Below, piece by piece: positions 18,098-29,602 of a stretch of 64,000 nucleotides of DNA; position 1 is the first letter of the stretch, and every line of letters starts with the position of its first letter. The stretch is from assembly GCA_902593845.1 (NCBI GenBank), contig CACJJV010000001.1, positions 62,001 through 126,000 of the forward strand, written 5' to 3'. Both the position numbers and the translations under genes were made by a program. This DNA comes from an uncultured Pelagibacteraceae bacterium. GTDB lineage: Bacteria > Pseudomonadota > Alphaproteobacteria > Pelagibacterales > Pelagibacteraceae. Under the pieces are notes generated by a model that saw only the letters and a program-made list of their open reading frames with translations, did no database searches and was not told where the DNA came from.

Positions 18098-19896
18098 TGA
18101 ATAACAAAACTGAGAGTTTAAAAGAAAAGCTTAGACAAGCTCTATCCTCTACAGCAAGAGTAATCTCAGATGATTTGGGTATAAATCCTAAAAAAAATAT
18201 TAAAAATTCTGAAAAACAAGATTTAATCGAATTAGAAAATTTAAATTCAAAAAACGATTTTATTAAGGCTAGAGCTGAAACAGATTCGAAAGCTCTTAAA
18301 AAAAAATTTTCTGACGAGTCAATATTTAAGAAGAATTTACCCTCCAGCTCATCATGTAAATCACTTTATACAATTACAGAAAAAATAAGATACGAAAAAT
18401 TGGGATCAAAAATGTTAAAGGGAATAGATAAAAATTTAAGGGATAATTATGTTCAAATGATTAAACATAAAAGAAAAGATCAAATTAAATCTAAAGATGA
18501 TGTACCTGTAGTTGAGGCTTTTGAATTATATATGCTCAAAAACTTCCACAATATCAAACTCAATTCTATAACATCAAAAATGTTAAACTTCTGGGAAAAG
18601 GATTTTGATAAATCAATTTTTGAACATATAGAATTTTTTAAACAAAATTTAGAAGATCAAAATATTTATAGTTCGAAGTTCTCCCAGATATTACAAGAAA
18701 TGGACATTTTTCAATCAGAGGAAAATCAGGAAAAAAAGGATGAAAACCCAGAAGATTATAAAGAAAATCAGTCAAGTGAAAATGATGATAGTGAAGATGA
18801 GGACAAAAAAGATCCTGATAAGCAGAATGAAACAGAAGCAAGTTTAGACTCAGATTATAATATTGATGAATATAAATTAGATGAACAACTTGTAGATACA
18901 GATTCAGACGAACAAAACTCTGAACAAGTTATTCAAAAGAAAAATTTAAAAGATTTAAATGTAGATTATAAAATTTTTACTACAGAGTTTGATGAAATTA
19001 CTAAAGCCGAAAACCTTGAAAACGCAGATGAAGCAAATAAGCTTCGAAAAACTTTAGATCAACAATTAATTGGTTTTCAAGATGTTATAACTAAACTCGC
19101 TAATAAACTTCAAAGACAATTATTGGCAAAACAGAATAGAGCTTGGGACTTTGATTTAGAGGAAGGATTACTTGATAGCTCTAAGTTACCAAGAATTATA
19201 ATGGATCCATATAATTCTTTATCTTTCAAGAAAGAAAAAGATTTAGACTTTAAAGACACTGTGGTAACACTTCTGATTGATAACTCAGGTTCAATGAGAG
19301 GTAGACCAATTACAATTGCAGCTATTTGCGCTGATATTTTATCTAGAACTTTGGAACGTTGCTCAGTGAAAGTAGAAATATTAGGATTCACTACAAAAAA
19401 TTGGAAAGGTGGGCAAAGTAGAGAACTATGGAATAAAAATAATAAGCCAAAGACACCTGGTAGATTGAATGATTTAAGACATATTATTTATAAAGGCGCT
19501 GATACACATTGGAGGCAGGCAAAAGATAATCTTGGGCTCATGTTAAAAGAGGGTTTATTGAAAGAAAATATTGATGGGGAGGCTATAACATGGGCTTTCA
19601 ATAGAATTAAAAAAAGAAAAGAGGAAAGAAAAATTTTAATGGTAATTTCAGATGGTGCGCCAGTAGATGACTCTACCTTATCAGTAAATTCAGGGGATTT
19701 TTTAGAGAAACATTTAAAAAAAATGGTTAAATTTATAGAAGACAAATCTGAAATAGAAATTTTAGCCATAGGGATTGGTCATGATGTTTCAAGATATTAT
19801 AAAAGAGCAATTAAGATCACTGATGTAAATGAACTTGGTGATGTAATGATTTCCCAATTAAGCTCATTATTTGATAAAAAAGCCAAATTACATTAA
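18097..19896 (+). CDS. cobT: CobT-like protein with C-terminal VWA domain
   Basis: The 599-residue partner of CobS has three parts: an N-terminal helical region, a very acidic middle (about residues 205-270, rich in Asp/Glu/Asn/Lys), and a von Willebrand A domain. The MIDAS motif DNSGSMRG is near residue 394, with later [13 protein letters not shown] and [13 protein letters not shown]. CobT binds CobS and couples ATP hydrolysis to metal insertion in cobaltochelatase. It starts on the last base of the cobS stop. The 3' end overlaps the convergent histidine kinase by 4 nt. Confidence 0.9.
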   Translation: MNNKTESLKEKLRQALSSTARVISDDLGINPKKNIKNSEKQDLIELENLNSKNDFIKARAETDSKALKKKFSDESIFKKNLPSSSSCKSLYTITEKIRYEKLGSKMLKGIDKNLRDNYVQMIKHKRKDQIKSKDDVPVVEAFELYMLKNFHNIKLNSITSKMLNFWEKDFDKSIFEHIEFFKQNLEDQNIYSSKFSQILQEMDIFQSEENQEKKDENPEDYKENQSSENDDSEDEDKKDPDKQNETEASLDSDYNIDEYKLDEQLVDTDSDEQNSEQVIQKKNLKDLNVDYKIFTTEFDEITKAENLENADEANKLRKTLDQQLIGFQDVITKLANKLQRQLLAKQNRAWDFDLEEGLLDSSKLPRIIMDPYNSLSFKKEKDLDFKDTVVTLLIDNSGSMRGRPITIAAICADILSRTLERCSVKVEILGFTTKNWKGGQSRELWNKNNKPKTPGRLNDLRHIIYKGADTHWRQAKDNLGLMLKEGLLKENIDGEAITWAFNRIKKRKEERKILMVISDGAPVDDSTLSVNSGDFLEKHLKKMVKFIEDKSEIEILAIGIGHDVSRYYKRAIKITDVNELGDVMISQLSSLFDKKAKLH

Positions 19897-21173
19897 ATTT
19901 TTTTTAAATCTTGATTTTTCCATCTTATATTCACTTCAGCCCCGGTTCTTGTTTTAGAATTTTGACAATTTAAAGAAGCAAAATTTTTTTCAAGTAAGTT
20001 TTTTCCAATAAATATTCCTAGACCTAATCCCGATTGATTTTTATCTTTATTCTTAAGTGATCTTAAATAAGGTTCGCCTATTTTTGACAATATCTCACCT
20101 GGATATCCTTCACCATCATCTTCGATAGTAATTTCAGTATATTCATTGTTACTTTTAAGAGTTATAAATATTTTTTCTTTAGCAAATTTATTTGCATTTC
20201 CAATAAAATTTCTCAAACCATATATAATCTCTATTGATTTTGGAATTTTTCTCGGACTTGAATCTTGATCAAAATTTAAGATAAATTTTTTATTACTTGT
20301 TTCCTCAAATGAGTTAACAATTTGATTGATATATTTTTTAAAATTCAAATCCTCATCTATAAAATCATCTTCTTCAATAGGATTTAAAGATAATCTTTTC
20401 AAAATTTGGTTACATCTTTCAACTTGACTTGATAACAATTCTATATCCGAGGTCAATTCTTTACGCTCTTTTAATTGATGTTTTAACTCTTGTGAGATAA
20501 TTTTAATCGTTGATAATGGAGTTCCAAGAGAATGGGCTGCTGCTGCTGCTTGACCTCCTAAAGATAACATCTCATGTTCTTGAGCCATTATTTCCTCCAT
20601 TTTACTTAAAGCCTCCTTTCTTTTTCTAGACTCTGAGCCAAATACTATCGCAAAATAATTTAAAAAAATTAAAGCAATAATTAAAGCGATTGGAATTGAA
20701 AAATAATAATAATTAGAAACATGAAAGTGATTATTTAATGGTGCAGGTAAATCTTCTGAATAAAATGTTAAAAAAATAATCATTAGTATTGTTGTAATAA
20801 CTAGAAATAAATTAGTTCTAATACCTAGGTTGGAGGATGCAAATACACTAGGAATCAATAAAAAAATCACGAAAGGGTTTACGACTCCTCCTGTTAAATA
20901 TATTAGTGACCCTAATTGAAAGATATCAATCATCAAAAAAATTAATGCGGATCTATCTGAAAGTTGAGTTTTATTATAAATAAAAATCAGATAAAAATTG
21001 CTCAAAATTCCAATAAAGATAACTAAATTTGATAAAATAAAATTAAAATTGAAATTAAAAAAAAAATAAACAATATAAACTGAAATTAATTGGCCTATTA
21101 TACCAATCCATCTTAAAGCAATATATGTAGATTTTTTTAAAGTATGAAATTTTGAAGTTTCAAAAAACTTCAT
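19893..21173 (-). CDS. regB: RegB/PrrB/ActS-type redox sensor histidine kinase
   Basis: This membrane kinase of 426 aa has about six N-terminal membrane segments (to about residue 185). It carries the RegB quinone-site heptapeptide pattern GGxxNPF as GGVVNPF (about 95-101). The H-box is [17 protein letters not shown] (His about 214), and the redox-active Cys region is [13 protein letters not shown] (Cys about 254). ATP-lid motifs [22 protein letters not shown] and [14 protein letters not shown] follow. In relatives it senses ubiquinone redox state and oxygen and phosphorylates RegA; no response regulator is in this window. It lies 3 nt downstream of gyrB. Confidence 0.9.
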   Translation of the reverse strand: MKFFETSKFHTLKKSTYIALRWIGIIGQLISVYIVYFFFNFNFNFILSNLVIFIGILSNFYLIFIYNKTQLSDRSALIFLMIDIFQLGSLIYLTGGVVNPFVIFLLIPSVFASSNLGIRTNLFLVITTILMIIFLTFYSEDLPAPLNNHFHVSNYYYFSIPIALIIALIFLNYFAIVFGSESRKRKEALSKMEEIMAQEHEMLSLGGQAAAAAHSLGTPLSTIKIISQELKHQLKERKELTSDIELLSSQVERCNQILKRLSLNPIEEDDFIDEDLNFKKYINQIVNSFEETSNKKFILNFDQDSSPRKIPKSIEIIYGLRNFIGNANKFAKEKIFITLKSNNEYTEITIEDDGEGYPGEILSKIGEPYLRSLKNKDKNQSGLGLGIFIGKNLLEKNFASLNCQNSKTRTGAEVNIRWKNQDLKKI

Positions 21174-21176
21174 GGT

Positions 21177-23237
<2,061 letters not shown>

Positions 23238-23466
23238 TTAAATTAAGGAAAAAAAAATTATAACATTTTTTAATAAAAATTGCTCAATTATAATTGTTAA
23301 AATCTGATAGAGATCTTAAATAAAGTCTGTATTTTAAGGCTTATTTAAAGGAGAGAAGATTGCTATTATAACAAGGGAAAATTTTAACTTTTGTAGCCTT
23401 TCTAAACTCTTAGCTCAATCAAAGTTTTAATAAAACTAGAAACAAAATCACTAAATCAATAGATAA

Positions 23467-24357
23467 TTAGCTTTTATTTTTATGATAGATACTGTCGCCA
23501 ATTTTATCTTTATCTCTAGGCACAAAAATTCCATCAATATTATCTTTTGGAGTTTGTGGAGATATAAAAACATTATTTTCTTTAAGTTTTTGAAAGAAAA
23601 TATCCTTTTTTTTTGACACTTTATAATTTTCAGATCTCCCACGATAGTTCATTTCATAATTTAAAAAAGTTTTTGAATGCATACTATCATCACCATACCT
23701 TGCAATTATAAGTGATCTAAAGCTATCTTTCATATCTTTTTGAACTGCTCTTCCGTGGTAAAGGTTGGCATAAAAAACTATTAAATCACCACTCTCATAT
23801 TTTAAATTCGTACCTATTATTTTTCTAATAAATTCCCTAAAGAAAGTTAAACTTCTAAATTTTCTGAGTCTCAAATGTATAGTTCTTAAAACATTTGAAA
23901 TACTAAATCTATAATTTCCAAAATGACTTTTTTTAATTACATTTAAAGTTGAGTCAGTATTTGTTAGATAAACTGTTGAAGATACAACATTATATTTTTC
24001 TTTTGTGTCCCAGTCTGGGCCATAACCAGTTCTACGGCAAGGGTTATCCCTATGCCACGAATGAAGTTCTTTTTTTAAGTCAATAGAGTCTGATAACATA
24101 TTTGATGAATGCAAATAGTTTATTTTCTTGCCAATTAACAGTCTAATTAGATCTAACATTTTTTTGTGACAAATAAATTCCCAAAAATCTTCGATATCAA
24201 AATATCTATCGACATTTTCACTCTCAATGATTAATTTTTTCTTTTCTATAGCCTGTAGAAAAGTGTCAACTTCTTGTTTATTAAAAAAATTTTTAAGGTG
24301 AATATAACCATCTTTTTTAAAATTATTTATTTTTTCTTCACTGATAATTTCAGACAT
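23467..24357 (-). CDS. phytanoyl-CoA dioxygenase (PhyH)-family protein
   Basis: This looks like an Fe(II)/2-oxoglutarate oxygenase. The iron-binding HxD is in SWHRDNPCRRTGYGPDW, and the distal His is in DLIVFYANLYHGRAV, followed about ten residues later by FRSLIIARYG, which may supply the 2-oxoglutarate Arg. I chose the ATG at 24355-24357 (MSEIISEEKINNFKKDGYIH), because the upstream 14-codon extension to 24399 is hydrophobic and poor. This gives 296 aa. PhyH proteins hydroxylate very diverse substrates. It lies next to tRNA-Ser at the edge of the glycan island, so a sugar, lipid or osmolyte substrate is possible. Confidence 0.82.
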   Translation of the reverse strand: MSEIISEEKINNFKKDGYIHLKNFFNKQEVDTFLQAIEKKKLIIESENVDRYFDIEDFWEFICHKKMLDLIRLLIGKKINYLHSSNMLSDSIDLKKELHSWHRDNPCRRTGYGPDWDTKEKYNVVSSTVYLTNTDSTLNVIKKSHFGNYRFSISNVLRTIHLRLRKFRSLTFFREFIRKIIGTNLKYESGDLIVFYANLYHGRAVQKDMKDSFRSLIIARYGDDSMHSKTFLNYEMNYRGRSENYKVSKKKDIFFQKLKENNVFISPQTPKDNIDGIFVPRDKDKIGDSIYHKNKS

Positions 24358-24403
24358 ATAATTAATATAATAAATATATTTAATTATGCAATGTTGCAAA
24401 AAA

Positions 24404-24493
24404 TGGCGGAGAGAGAGGGATTCGAACCCTCGAAACGGCTTCCCGTTTACACGCTTTCCAAGCGTGCGCCTTCAACCACTCGGCCACCTCTCC
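24404..24493 (-). tRNA. tRNA-Ser (anticodon GGA)
   Basis: A 90-nt class II tRNA with a long variable arm. The acceptor GGAGAGG pairs with TCTCTCC, with a G-U at the base. The D-arm is GCCGAGTGGTTGAAGGC. The anticodon loop TTGGAAA gives anticodon GGA, and the T-arm is GAGGG-TTCGAAT-CCCTC. The discriminator is G and CCA is encoded. It marks the left edge of the surface-glycan island; no repeated copy of its 3' end was noticed. Confidence 0.97.
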
Positions 24494-24521
24494 AGTCAAT
24501 ATAAATTAAAGAAAATTTGTA

Positions 24522-25319
24522 TCACTTCAACTCAAAAAAATTCCAATACCACTCCAAATATTTTGTATGTTTTTTAAACCAAAAAGATAAATATCTTTCT
24601 GCAAGATATGCATATAAACGTTGCTGGTCATAACCTTTCAATTTTTTAAAACCAAACTCTTTTTCACATTTAAAAAGCCACTTAAAAAGACTTCTAAACC
24701 ATTTATTCATTATCTTTTTTTTTGTAATAAACATAATATGTGGATTAAAACTATAATTTTCATTTACATACCTTTCAAAATCATTTTTATCTTTTTTTTC
24801 AAGATAACTTATAGCTTTATCTAATACTCCATATCCATGATGCATATCAAAATGAAGTTTAATATTTTGTTTTTTTTGGTTAAAAAAAATTGTTGGATCT
24901 TTAATTATATTTTTAAATCCTCTTTTTATTAATTTCATTTTTTTTGGGTTGTCTAATCTGATTGGCTTACAAATTATACTTTCATAATTCTTCCAACTTT
25001 TATGTGGGGTCTTTAAAATATTTTTTTTTAAATCACCCAGGCTTTTTATTTCAGTATCAGATTTCAGCCAAAATCTTCTTTTCTGACAAAAACCAATCCA
25101 AATATTATTATCGAATTTTTCTAATTGATTTTTCCAAAACCAATAATGAAAAGTTAATTCAGAATAATGCTTCTCTTTTTTTTGAATATTCTTACCTTTC
25201 AAACAGGTTATATAATCTCTTTTAAATTTTTTTTTTCCAACACCTGCTAATGAAAGATTTAATTTTTCTAGATATTTAATCTCTTTATTTGTAACACAAA
25301 AAATTCTTAATTTTTCCAT
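24522..25319 (-). CDS. DUF4422-type glycosyltransferase-like protein
   Basis: The 265-residue protein resembles DUF4422 proteins of polysaccharide clusters. The N-terminal pattern is Y-ELTFHYWFWKN, then WIGFCQKRRFW, where many relatives have W-G--HYRRY. A central DMHHGYGVLDKAI follows, then FNPHIMFITKKKIMNKWF, and a C-terminal GYDQQRLYAYLAERYLSFWF, close to the family's Q-R--G-L-ER---W motif. The activity of the family is presumed sugar transfer. It is rich in Lys, Phe and Trp and very A+T rich, like the rest of the island. Confidence 0.78.
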   Translation of the reverse strand: MEKLRIFCVTNKEIKYLEKLNLSLAGVGKKKFKRDYITCLKGKNIQKKEKHYSELTFHYWFWKNQLEKFDNNIWIGFCQKRRFWLKSDTEIKSLGDLKKNILKTPHKSWKNYESIICKPIRLDNPKKMKLIKRGFKNIIKDPTIFFNQKKQNIKLHFDMHHGYGVLDKAISYLEKKDKNDFERYVNENYSFNPHIMFITKKKIMNKWFRSLFKWLFKCEKEFGFKKLKGYDQQRLYAYLAERYLSFWFKKHTKYLEWYWNFFELK

Positions 25320-25330
25320 TTAAATTTTAA

Positions 25331-26056
25331 TTAATTAATAATTTTCTTTTTTAAGAATTTTTTCAAATTTATAATATTCAAAGAAGAGTCAAATGGAATA
25401 TTATGATTCGAATTTTTTTTCAGATAGTCTTTCTTAACTTTTTTATTACTATTTTTTGCAAAATCATAAATATATTGTTTTTTACCACCAATGTTTAATA
25501 CTCCTCTTTTATTTAATAATCTAAACAAATATCCTCTTACATCTTCATGATAAATAAAACTGCTCTTTACATTAGCAAATGCTTTTTTATGAATGAAAGG
25601 CTTTTCGGTCATCGAAACTCTTAATATTAAAGAATTTTTATAGAGTTGCACAGACGACTCACCACCTAATTTTGACCATGCATAATTATTGACTGGTAAT
25701 AATGGGTCAGTTTCTTTATAATTACCTTTTGTACCTGGGTAAACATAATTTGTAGAAAAATAAATTAATTTTATTCCTAATTTTGAGCATACTTTTGTTA
25801 CATTAGCTGTTCCAATAATATTTAAATCGATACTTTTAATAATATTTTTTTCGTGAATTTTCATTGGTCGAGATAACCCTGCCAAATGAATTAAAATATT
25901 AGGTTTATTCTTTTTTAAGTATTTCTCTACACTCCTGAAATTTAAAATATCTAATTCTTTTTTTGTAGGAAATAAAATTTTGTGATTAGTCTTAAAATTT
26001 TTTAAACATTGACCAAATCTGCCAGAGCCACCTGTTACTACAATTTTTTTTTTCAT
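25331..26056 (-). CDS. NAD-dependent sugar epimerase/reductase (RmlD-like SDR)
   Basis: This is an extended short-chain dehydrogenase of 241 aa. The N-terminal VTGGSGRFGQ is the nucleotide-binding loop, IHLAGLSRP follows, and the catalytic pair is in FSTNYVYPG and NNYAWSKLGGE (Tyr-x3-Lys). It is shorter than GalE and most like dTDP-4-dehydrorhamnose reductase or NAD-epimerase family members. It would modify a nucleotide sugar. Its start overlaps the methyltransferase stop by 4 nt (ATGA), so these are co-translated. Substrate unknown. Confidence 0.82.
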   Translation of the reverse strand: MKKKIVVTGGSGRFGQCLKNFKTNHKILFPTKKELDILNFRSVEKYLKKNKPNILIHLAGLSRPMKIHEKNIIKSIDLNIIGTANVTKVCSKLGIKLIYFSTNYVYPGTKGNYKETDPLLPVNNYAWSKLGGESSVQLYKNSLILRVSMTEKPFIHKKAFANVKSSFIYHEDVRGYLFRLLNKRGVLNIGGKKQYIYDFAKNSNKKVKKDYLKKNSNHNIPFDSSLNIINLKKFLKKKIIN

Positions 26057-26904
26057 TTCTTTTTAATTATTGCTATCTCGTTATGATTTCCTTTTAAAAT
26101 AAAAATCTTATCAAAATTTTTTAAAAAATAATCCTTTTGATCCTTTGATATAAGAGGATTTTCAAAATTTTCACCAGATTTAATTGACAATAAAATATCT
26201 CTTAAAGTCGGTTTTTCATTATTCAAATTCATATCAGCTCTTGTATCTGGGAAATCTAATTCTTCTGTTATAAAAATCCCTCCAGAACTTAATATTGGGA
26301 ATAACATAAATAAACTAATAATTTGGTCTTTATAAGCATGACATGCATCCTCAATTATTATTTCAAATTTTTTGTCCTTTTTTAGAATATTTTCAGAAAT
26401 AGATATTTCTGAAGAGGAGTCTACGTAAAAATTATTTATCCTATCAGATGTATAGCTAAATAAATCAGGAAAAATATCTGCTGAATATATTTTGGCATTC
26501 TTGAAATAAAAATATAATGCAGCAGCCGCATTACCATAAAAAGACCCAATTTCTAAAATATTTAATTCTTTGTTTTTTTTTTCAAAAAAATATTCATCGT
26601 AAAATTTTGCATAATTATGGCCTTGTATTTTTAATTTAGAGTCTCGCTTTATTGGTTGATTATATTGATTAATGAACTTTTCACCTTTATCACTTTCAAA
26701 AAATTCAAACAAAAAATTCAAATTTTTTTCAAATAAAAATTTTTTATCTTGTGAATAATTATCTAGGTTAATTTTTTTTTTTACATAAGGCAGATTCAAA
26801 AAGTATTTAATTGGGATTACAAAAAGAAGGTAGATCTTTAGTAATAAATTTGCTTTTATGATCCTGTGTTTGTAGTATATTTTGTAAAAAGTTTGAAGTT
26901 TCAT
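26053..26904 (-). CDS. class I SAM-dependent methyltransferase
   Basis: The 283-residue protein has the SAM-binding loop LNILEIGSFYGNAAAAL (about residue 135), then KIYSADIFPD, then FEIIIEDACHAYKDQI, the post-IV acidic region, then LSSGGIFITEELDF. This resembles TylF/CmcI-like O-methyltransferases of glycan and antibiotic clusters, with an N-terminal helical extension of about 110 aa. It probably methylates a sugar or lipid-linked glycan. It lies between the GT61 gene and the epimerase on the same strand. Confidence 0.82.
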   Translation of the reverse strand: MKLQTFYKIYYKHRIIKANLLLKIYLLFVIPIKYFLNLPYVKKKINLDNYSQDKKFLFEKNLNFLFEFFESDKGEKFINQYNQPIKRDSKLKIQGHNYAKFYDEYFFEKKNKELNILEIGSFYGNAAAALYFYFKNAKIYSADIFPDLFSYTSDRINNFYVDSSSEISISENILKKDKKFEIIIEDACHAYKDQIISLFMLFPILSSGGIFITEELDFPDTRADMNLNNEKPTLRDILLSIKSGENFENPLISKDQKDYFLKNFDKIFILKGNHNEIAIIKKK

Positions 26905-26908
26905 GATT

Positions 26909-28021
26909 TTAAATATCTTTTAATTGATCATTTAATACTTTTAAATCTACAAATAAATCACCATTTATATTTTTTTCGCTGAAATACGGAGTAGATAATA
27001 AGCTATAATTTAAGTTATTTATTTCAGATATTCTTTCATACACTTTATTTTGAAATCCGTATCCTGGTTCAGAAGATCTTATCTCAATAACTTTTGTTTT
27101 TTCTTTTGAGAAACATAAATTAGTAAGTCCAGCTCCATGAGCTCCTACTACAATTTTTGCATTACTAAAAACAAATATCTGCTCATCAAAACTCAAATTT
27201 TCAAGTTTAACAATATCAAAATTTTTTTCTTTCAAGAGATTTTGAGTTTCTTCTAAATTAATTATTTGAGAGTGCTTAAAATTAGATAAAGATCTATCGA
27301 TGAATATATTATTTTTAATTTCTATTTTTTTTGATTTTTCTAAAAAACTACCTCTTAGCCATTTTATTATCCAATCAGGTACATACTTTGCTTGATCTAA
27401 AATAAAACCTTTAAAATAACTTGGATGCTGCGTAGCAATTAGTTGATCACACTCTATATGACGATAATAATTAGAATCAATTATCTTTAAATTCTGAAGA
27501 CCTAAAAGTTCCAATGTTTTTTTTTGAAAGGAGTTAAGTTTATTTAAATATAAGTAATCTAAATCATCATATTTAAAAACTTCATTATATAACTTAAGTT
27601 TTGGCAACATATCTAATAGCCAATGAGAAAAATTATAGTGCCCACTTGCGCCCTGAGCTAAATTTAAGACTCTACCTTTAAATTTTTTTTTTATTCTTGG
27701 TGTACCAATATCTAAACATATATTGTTTTTAGCAGTTTTAAGTTCACCTTTAATTTGTTGATATGAGGGCCCATTTATAATTTTATTACTTGATAGCACT
27801 GCAACATTTTCAACATTATCATTATAAATTCTGCCATTTTGAATTTCGTAAACTTTATAATTTTCCTTAAAAAAAGAAATTATTTTGTCATTTTTAATAA
27901 TATGAGTTTTTAGATCTTGAATATTAGAATTTTCTTCAAATTTGATACTACCATAAATAAAAGTAAAAATTTTTCTTACAATTAATTTGAATAAATTTTG
28001 AAAAAATTTTTTGATTTTCAT
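26909..28021 (-). CDS. glycosyltransferase family 61-like protein
   Basis: The 370-residue protein carries DUF563/GT61 features. The central part has ASGHYNFSHWLLDMLPKLKLY (shortened GHYNFSHWLLD), and the C-terminal part has IFIDRSLSNFKH, then FSNAKIVVGAHGAGLTNLCF, whose GAHGAGL is the family signature, followed by VIEIRSS. GT61 includes xylosyl- and N-acetylglucosaminyltransferases; donor and acceptor are not predictable. It starts 56 nt from a divergent gene, so a two-way promoter probably lies at 28022-28077. Confidence 0.87.
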   Translation of the reverse strand: MKIKKFFQNLFKLIVRKIFTFIYGSIKFEENSNIQDLKTHIIKNDKIISFFKENYKVYEIQNGRIYNDNVENVAVLSSNKIINGPSYQQIKGELKTAKNNICLDIGTPRIKKKFKGRVLNLAQGASGHYNFSHWLLDMLPKLKLYNEVFKYDDLDYLYLNKLNSFQKKTLELLGLQNLKIIDSNYYRHIECDQLIATQHPSYFKGFILDQAKYVPDWIIKWLRGSFLEKSKKIEIKNNIFIDRSLSNFKHSQIINLEETQNLLKEKNFDIVKLENLSFDEQIFVFSNAKIVVGAHGAGLTNLCFSKEKTKVIEIRSSEPGYGFQNKVYERISEINNLNYSLLSTPYFSEKNINGDLFVDLKVLNDQLKDI

Positions 28022-28077
28022 AAAAGATACTTATATCTATAAAAGATTATTATTGATAATAATATCTAGGTAGATCT

Positions 28078-28857
28078 ATGAAAAATATCGCCTTTTTGGT
28101 TTCTGGAAATATAAGAATTTATGAAAAAAATTTATCATTTCTAGAAAACTTAAAAAAAGAATTTTACAATTATGAAATAATTTTTGTTTGCTCCTTTTGG
28201 CAAAATCAAAAAAATTTAGATGAATTTAATAAAAAATATAAAGTAAAATTTTTTAATCAAATTAAGGAAAAAGACTGGAGTAATGAAATTAGTAGGATAA
28301 AATATGTTACCGGTGGTGAAAATCTCTCATATAAAATTCAAAACGTTTTTCACATGTGGCATTCTATTACCGAAAATATAGAATTTTTAGAGTCAGTTGT
28401 AAAAAAAAACAATCTAAAAGTTGATTATGTTTGTCGTTTTAGGACTGATATTATGACCTTAAAAGAAATAAAACATCTTAAAAAAGATTTAGAGAAAATT
28501 GAAAATAATCAAATATTATTTTCATCTAATAGGCATTTCAGAGGTATAACAGACTTATTTTTTATTGGAAAATATGAAACTTTCTTTAAAATAAAGAATA
28601 TTCTTAACTATTTTCAAAAATTCATAAATGATGAAAGAGTTTTTGATCCGGAATACATATTCTATTCTTTTATAACTGAAAATGACATTAAGATTAAAAT
28701 CGCATATAAATTAGATATTGCTTTAATAAGGATTGAAGAAGCAAAACCAACCAAAAAAGTTTTCGTTCCATTTAAAGATAAAATAAAAATGAAAATTGCA
28801 AAAAGAAAAATTAAGATAAATAAACTTCTGAGTAAATTCAGATATATCTTTGATTAA
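28078..28857 (+). CDS. putative glycosyltransferase-like protein, family uncertain
   Basis: This 259-residue gene is the only plus-strand gene inside the island. The start MKNIAFLVSGNIRIYEKNLS and the central VDYVCRFRTDIMTL faintly recall WavE/LPS-type glycosyltransferases, where an R-D-I type acidic motif follows a long N-terminal Rossmann-like part. ITDLFFIGKYETFF also fits that plan. I cannot name the family with confidence. It ends 8 nt from the convergent nucleotidyltransferase gene. The protein is strongly basic at the C-terminus. Confidence 0.6.
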   Translation: MKNIAFLVSGNIRIYEKNLSFLENLKKEFYNYEIIFVCSFWQNQKNLDEFNKKYKVKFFNQIKEKDWSNEISRIKYVTGGENLSYKIQNVFHMWHSITENIEFLESVVKKNNLKVDYVCRFRTDIMTLKEIKHLKKDLEKIENNQILFSSNRHFRGITDLFFIGKYETFFKIKNILNYFQKFINDERVFDPEYIFYSFITENDIKIKIAYKLDIALIRIEEAKPTKKVFVPFKDKIKMKIAKRKIKINKLLSKFRYIFD

Positions 28858-28864
28858 AACTTAA

Positions 28865-29602
28865 TTATTTCTTTTTTAAAAAAGCAGAAATTTTTTTACT
28901 ATTTTCACCCAATTCTTCTGGTGTATTTATTGAGAAAATTTCAACAATCGGATAATGAAGTATTTTTTTATTATCAAGCAAATATTCATTATAAACTTGG
29001 CTTATATAGAATTCATTATTTATTCTAATATTCTTTTCAATCATTTTATTTGTATAAAATTCAAATTCTGAAGTTTTCTTAAAATAGTAACATCCAGTAT
29101 TTCCAAATGAACTCACAACCTCCTTTTCCTTTGTTCTAGTTACGCTTGACATATCATCCTTTAATTCGACAAATGAAAAACCAGGATTTATTGTTGGGAC
29201 AGTAACTAAAACTCCATCATTTTCTCTTCTTGATATAAATTCAAGAAAGTTTTCTTTCGACCAATTCATTATTTGATCACAATCCTTTACAATCAGTGGT
29301 AAATTTTTGTTTATTGTTTCAAAACCTAGCAATACTGTACATGCTGCACCTTCGGTAATTTTATTAACAGTTATAATCTTATATTTAATTTTTTTTTTTT
29401 TAAAGATTGAGTTAAAATCATTTGAATTTAAGTGATCTTCTCTTATCAAGAAATAAAAGAAAACATCCCCAAGATTAACGCTGTCAATTACATGAGAAAT
29501 AAAAGGTTCAGAATTTATCTCTATTAATGGCTTTGGTGTCTCTATACCTTTATCTAAAAATCTTTTTCCTCTTCCGGCCATTGGTATTACAACATTAATC
29601 AT
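28865..29602 (-). CDS. sugar-phosphate nucleotidyltransferase-like protein
   Basis: The 245-residue GT-A-fold protein opens MINVVIPMAGRGKRFLDKGI, with the G-G-R nucleotide loop intact, followed by ETPKPLIEIN with the conserved Lys. LIVKDCDQIM supplies the metal-binding acidic motif and FGNTGCYYF the product-loop pattern. It should activate a sugar or polyol phosphate with an NTP. It is the last gene of a coupled run: its start overlaps the RuBisCO-like gene by 8 nt. A second, degenerate relative lies just beyond that gene (30851-31591). Confidence 0.85.
   Translation of the reverse strand: MINVVIPMAGRGKRFLDKGIETPKPLIEINSEPFISHVIDSVNLGDVFFYFLIREDHLNSNDFNSIFKKKKIKYKIITVNKITEGAACTVLLGFETINKNLPLIVKDCDQIMNWSKENFLEFISRRENDGVLVTVPTINPGFSFVELKDDMSSVTRTKEKEVVSSFGNTGCYYFKKTSEFEFYTNKMIEKNIRINNEFYISQVYNEYLLDNKKILHYPIVEIFSINTPEELGENSKKISAFLKKK

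Noticed and set aside
23316-23348. TTAAATAA ... TTATTTAA inverted repeat upstream of gyrB
   Set aside because: Only A and T, with a 17-nt spacer; it is expected by chance in such DNA, and no promoter or riboswitch fold was evident.
24358-24399. N-terminal extension of the PhyH-family gene
   Set aside because: The first 14 residues are unlike the family, and a good ATG at 24357 gives the conserved start.
24274-24577. ORFs over tRNA-Ser reading [16 protein letters not shown]...
   Set aside because: This is the well-known false translation of the antisense side of a tRNA-Ser gene; the tRNA explains the sequence.
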